This document shows positions 62,861-64,000 of a DNA stretch of 64,000 nucleotides, one piece after another (position 1 is the first letter of the stretch; every line of letters starts with the position of its first letter). The DNA lies in the NCBI GenBank assembly GCA_902521315.1, contig CABYRH010000001.1:62001-126000 (forward strand), read 5' to 3'. The stretch comes from an uncultured Alphaproteobacteria bacterium. GTDB lineage: Bacteria; Pseudomonadota; Alphaproteobacteria; HIMB59; GCA-002718135. Position numbers and translations under genes: made by a program. Under the pieces are notes generated by a model. It searched no databases. It was given only the letters and a program-made list of their open reading frames with translations, and was not told the DNA's origin.

Positions 62861-63387
62861 ATTTTTAATTGAGGATATATTTCAGAAAATAGTTTAGCTC
62901 CTTTTGAACAATTATCAATCCAATCATTATTTGAATTTTCATTTGCATAATCAGAAATATATTTAAAACATTTAAATCTAATATTGTATAATTTGCATAC
63001 TTTAGCAAAAGAGTAAGCTTCCATATCTACGATGTCGCAATCTATTTCTACTGATGATTGAACAAAGCTATCTCCTGATGCGCATATATACCCTTCATTA
63101 GAATAAGTAATTTTTGAAATAGGATCAAAAGGAGTTTCACCTAATTTAAAGTTCATTAAACCCCTTGCATCCATATCCCTTTGAACAAATTTTGTGCATT
63201 CCACTAATCCTGATAAGTTTTGCTTCGTTGATCCAGCTGTTCCATAATTAATAATTTCATTAGGTTGAAATTTTGAAATTAATTCCATAATTTTGATTGT
63301 AGCATTTATCTTTCCCACACCTGAATAGTGAAAATCTTTAAGATTTGGAGTTTCTTCTTTAAGTGCTGCAATAAAAATTTGTCTCAT
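62857..63387 (-). CDS. Nucleoside phosphorylase/MTA nucleosidase-like protein
   Basis: 176-residue PNP/UDP-phosphorylase-1 family protein. The N-terminal FIAALKEE, GVGKINATIKI, NYGTAGS, VDMEAYSFAKVC and FKYISDYAN match 5'-methylthioadenosine/S-adenosylhomocysteine nucleosidase and relatives (the acidic residues in DMEA and the final Asp of SDYA). It is shorter than MtnN (232), so the specificity is uncertain. It overlaps the aldolase stop by one base and the cupin gene by four, forming a three-gene operon. Confidence 0.8.
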   Translation of the reverse strand: MRQIFIAALKEETPNLKDFHYSGVGKINATIKIMELISKFQPNEIINYGTAGSTKQNLSGLVECTKFVQRDMDARGLMNFKLGETPFDPISKITYSNEGYICASGDSFVQSSVEIDCDIVDMEAYSFAKVCKLYNIRFKCFKYISDYANENSNNDWIDNCSKGAKLFSEIYPQLKI

Positions 63388-64000
63388 TAATTTGGACCGA
63401 TTTGTTTTATAATTTTTTTTGTAACTTTTGTTAAATTTTTAATTGTAGGTTTTAGTAATTGCAATCTATCATATGTTTTAGGATTTTTTTTGAGATTTTT
63501 TCTTAAAGCATCGCCAAATGTCATTCTAATTTCAGTGCCAATATTTAATTTTGCTACTTTTGTTTTTCTTGCTAGTTTTTTTCTTTGCTCTAGAGGAATG
63601 CCGCTACTACCATGGAGAACTAAAGGGATTTTTGTTTTTGCTTCAATTAAATTAATTTTATTGAAATCAATACTTGCTTTTTTTGAAGTTTGTAAATGTG
63701 TATTACCAACTGAAATTGCCATTGCATCAATATTACTTTTATTTGCAAAAGTTACTGCATCTTCAATATTAGTACCTTCTGAAATTTTACCATTATCATA
63801 ACCTACAAAGCCTATTTCTCCCTCAACAGAAATATTATATTTGTGAGCTCTTGAAGCAATTTTTCTACTAATTTTTATATTTTCTTTTAAAGGTAATTTA
63901 GACCCATCAAACATTACAGATGTAAAGCCACTATCAATTCCATCATAACATTCATCTAAAGTGTATCCATGATCAACATGACAACAAATATTCGTTTTTG
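63387..64000 (-). CDS. Class II fructose-bisphosphate aldolase family protein, 3' part
   Basis: The frame is open to the window edge, so the N-terminus lies beyond it. The first visible residues, CHVDHGYTLDECYDGIDSGFTSVMFDGSKLP, contain the zinc-binding HVDHG and MFDGS motifs of class II aldolases (FbaA, GatY/KbaY). Later, AISVGNTHL and VLHGSSGIP hold further ligands, and KLNIGTEIR the phosphate site. Sugar specificity (fructose, tagatose or another ketose) is not clear. It is the first visible gene of the leftward operon with the nucleosidase and cupin genes. Confidence 0.88.
   Translation of the reverse strand, partial: KTNICCHVDHGYTLDECYDGIDSGFTSVMFDGSKLPLKENIKISRKIASRAHKYNISVEGEIGFVGYDNGKISEGTNIEDAVTFANKSNIDAMAISVGNTHLQTSKKASIDFNKINLIEAKTKIPLVLHGSSGIPLEQRKKLARKTKVAKLNIGTEIRMTFGDALRKNLKKNPKTYDRLQLLKPTIKNLTKVTKKIIKQIGPN

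Noticed and set aside
1..64000. CRISPR arrays, insertion sequences, long direct repeats
   Set aside because: No regularly spaced repeat, transposase-like protein or long duplicated segment was noticed; low-complexity A/T runs are general to the genome.

Overview
The window looks like chromosome of a streamlined, AT-rich marine alphaproteobacterium of the SAR11 / HIMB59 / AEGEAN-169 kind; the exact clade is my inference. Coding is very dense: neighbouring genes overlap by 1-20 bases, no gene-free stretch exceeds about 280 bases, and most stop codons are TAA or TGA in a standard code. Several blocks have gene orders typical of Alphaproteobacteria: dgt-argS-SPOR-scpA-scpB-tatA-tatB-tatC-serS-pcm, a pcm-like gene followed by tolC-popZ-valS, the aapJQMP amino-acid transporter, and a GTTC-N7-GTTC LexA box in front of umuDC. 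I see no CRISPR array, insertion sequence, prophage or integrase.

Layout. 1-4 kb: the 3' end of a photolyase-family gene, a two-gene ABC-2 exporter, a phytanoyl-CoA-dioxygenase-type oxygenase and, convergent, a BASS-type symporter. 4-20.5 kb: a large divergent catabolic locus. Leftward from 12.9 kb run a two-subunit TPP dehydrogenase E1, a nucleoside-hydrolase-like protein, a ketose 3-epimerase, DhaL, DhaK, a LacD/YihT-type class I aldolase, a YihU-like reductase, an enolase-superfamily dehydratase and a thioesterase. Rightward run a fucose/arabinose-isomerase-like protein, a YnjBCD-type ABC importer and a cytoplasmic GH51 arabinofuranosidase. Together they suggest uptake of an intact furanoside, cytoplasmic hydrolysis, isomerisation, C3 epimerisation, phosphorylation and aldol cleavage to DHAP plus an aldehyde that is then reduced. 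No regulator gene is present.

20.5-26.3 kb: cysteine/transsulfuration genes (cysE, cysK, a metB-like gene), an FG-GAP exported protein, a MazG-like pyrophosphohydrolase and RseP. 26.4-30.9 kb: the glycine cleavage operon gcvT-gcvH-gcvP behind a tandem glycine riboswitch. 30.9-36 kb: a deaminase, a candidate small RNA with its own promoter and terminator, anmK, threonine dehydratase, a DjlA-like co-chaperone, an EF-hand protein, a small membrane protein, a cold-shock protein and rlmJ. 36-53 kb: a MATE transporter and the conserved housekeeping blocks named above, with erpA, xthA, ilvD and valS. 53.5-53.7 kb: tRNA-Cys and tRNA-Asn. 53.7-56.3 kb: umuDC with a LexA box, and alaX. 56.3-60.4 kb: aapJQMP with an internal terminator after aapJ. 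60.5-64 kb: a metC-like gene, a TauE/SafE transporter, and a cupin / nucleosidase / class II aldolase operon that runs off the window.

Start codons were moved from the longest reading frame where an ATG or GTG with better context was visible; each case is noted in its entry. Gene-free stretches worth naming are 31489-31768 (candidate small RNA), 60374-60534 (aapJ/metC divergent promoter region), 55425-55563 (SOS promoter region) and 12881-12986 (divergent promoter of the catabolic locus).
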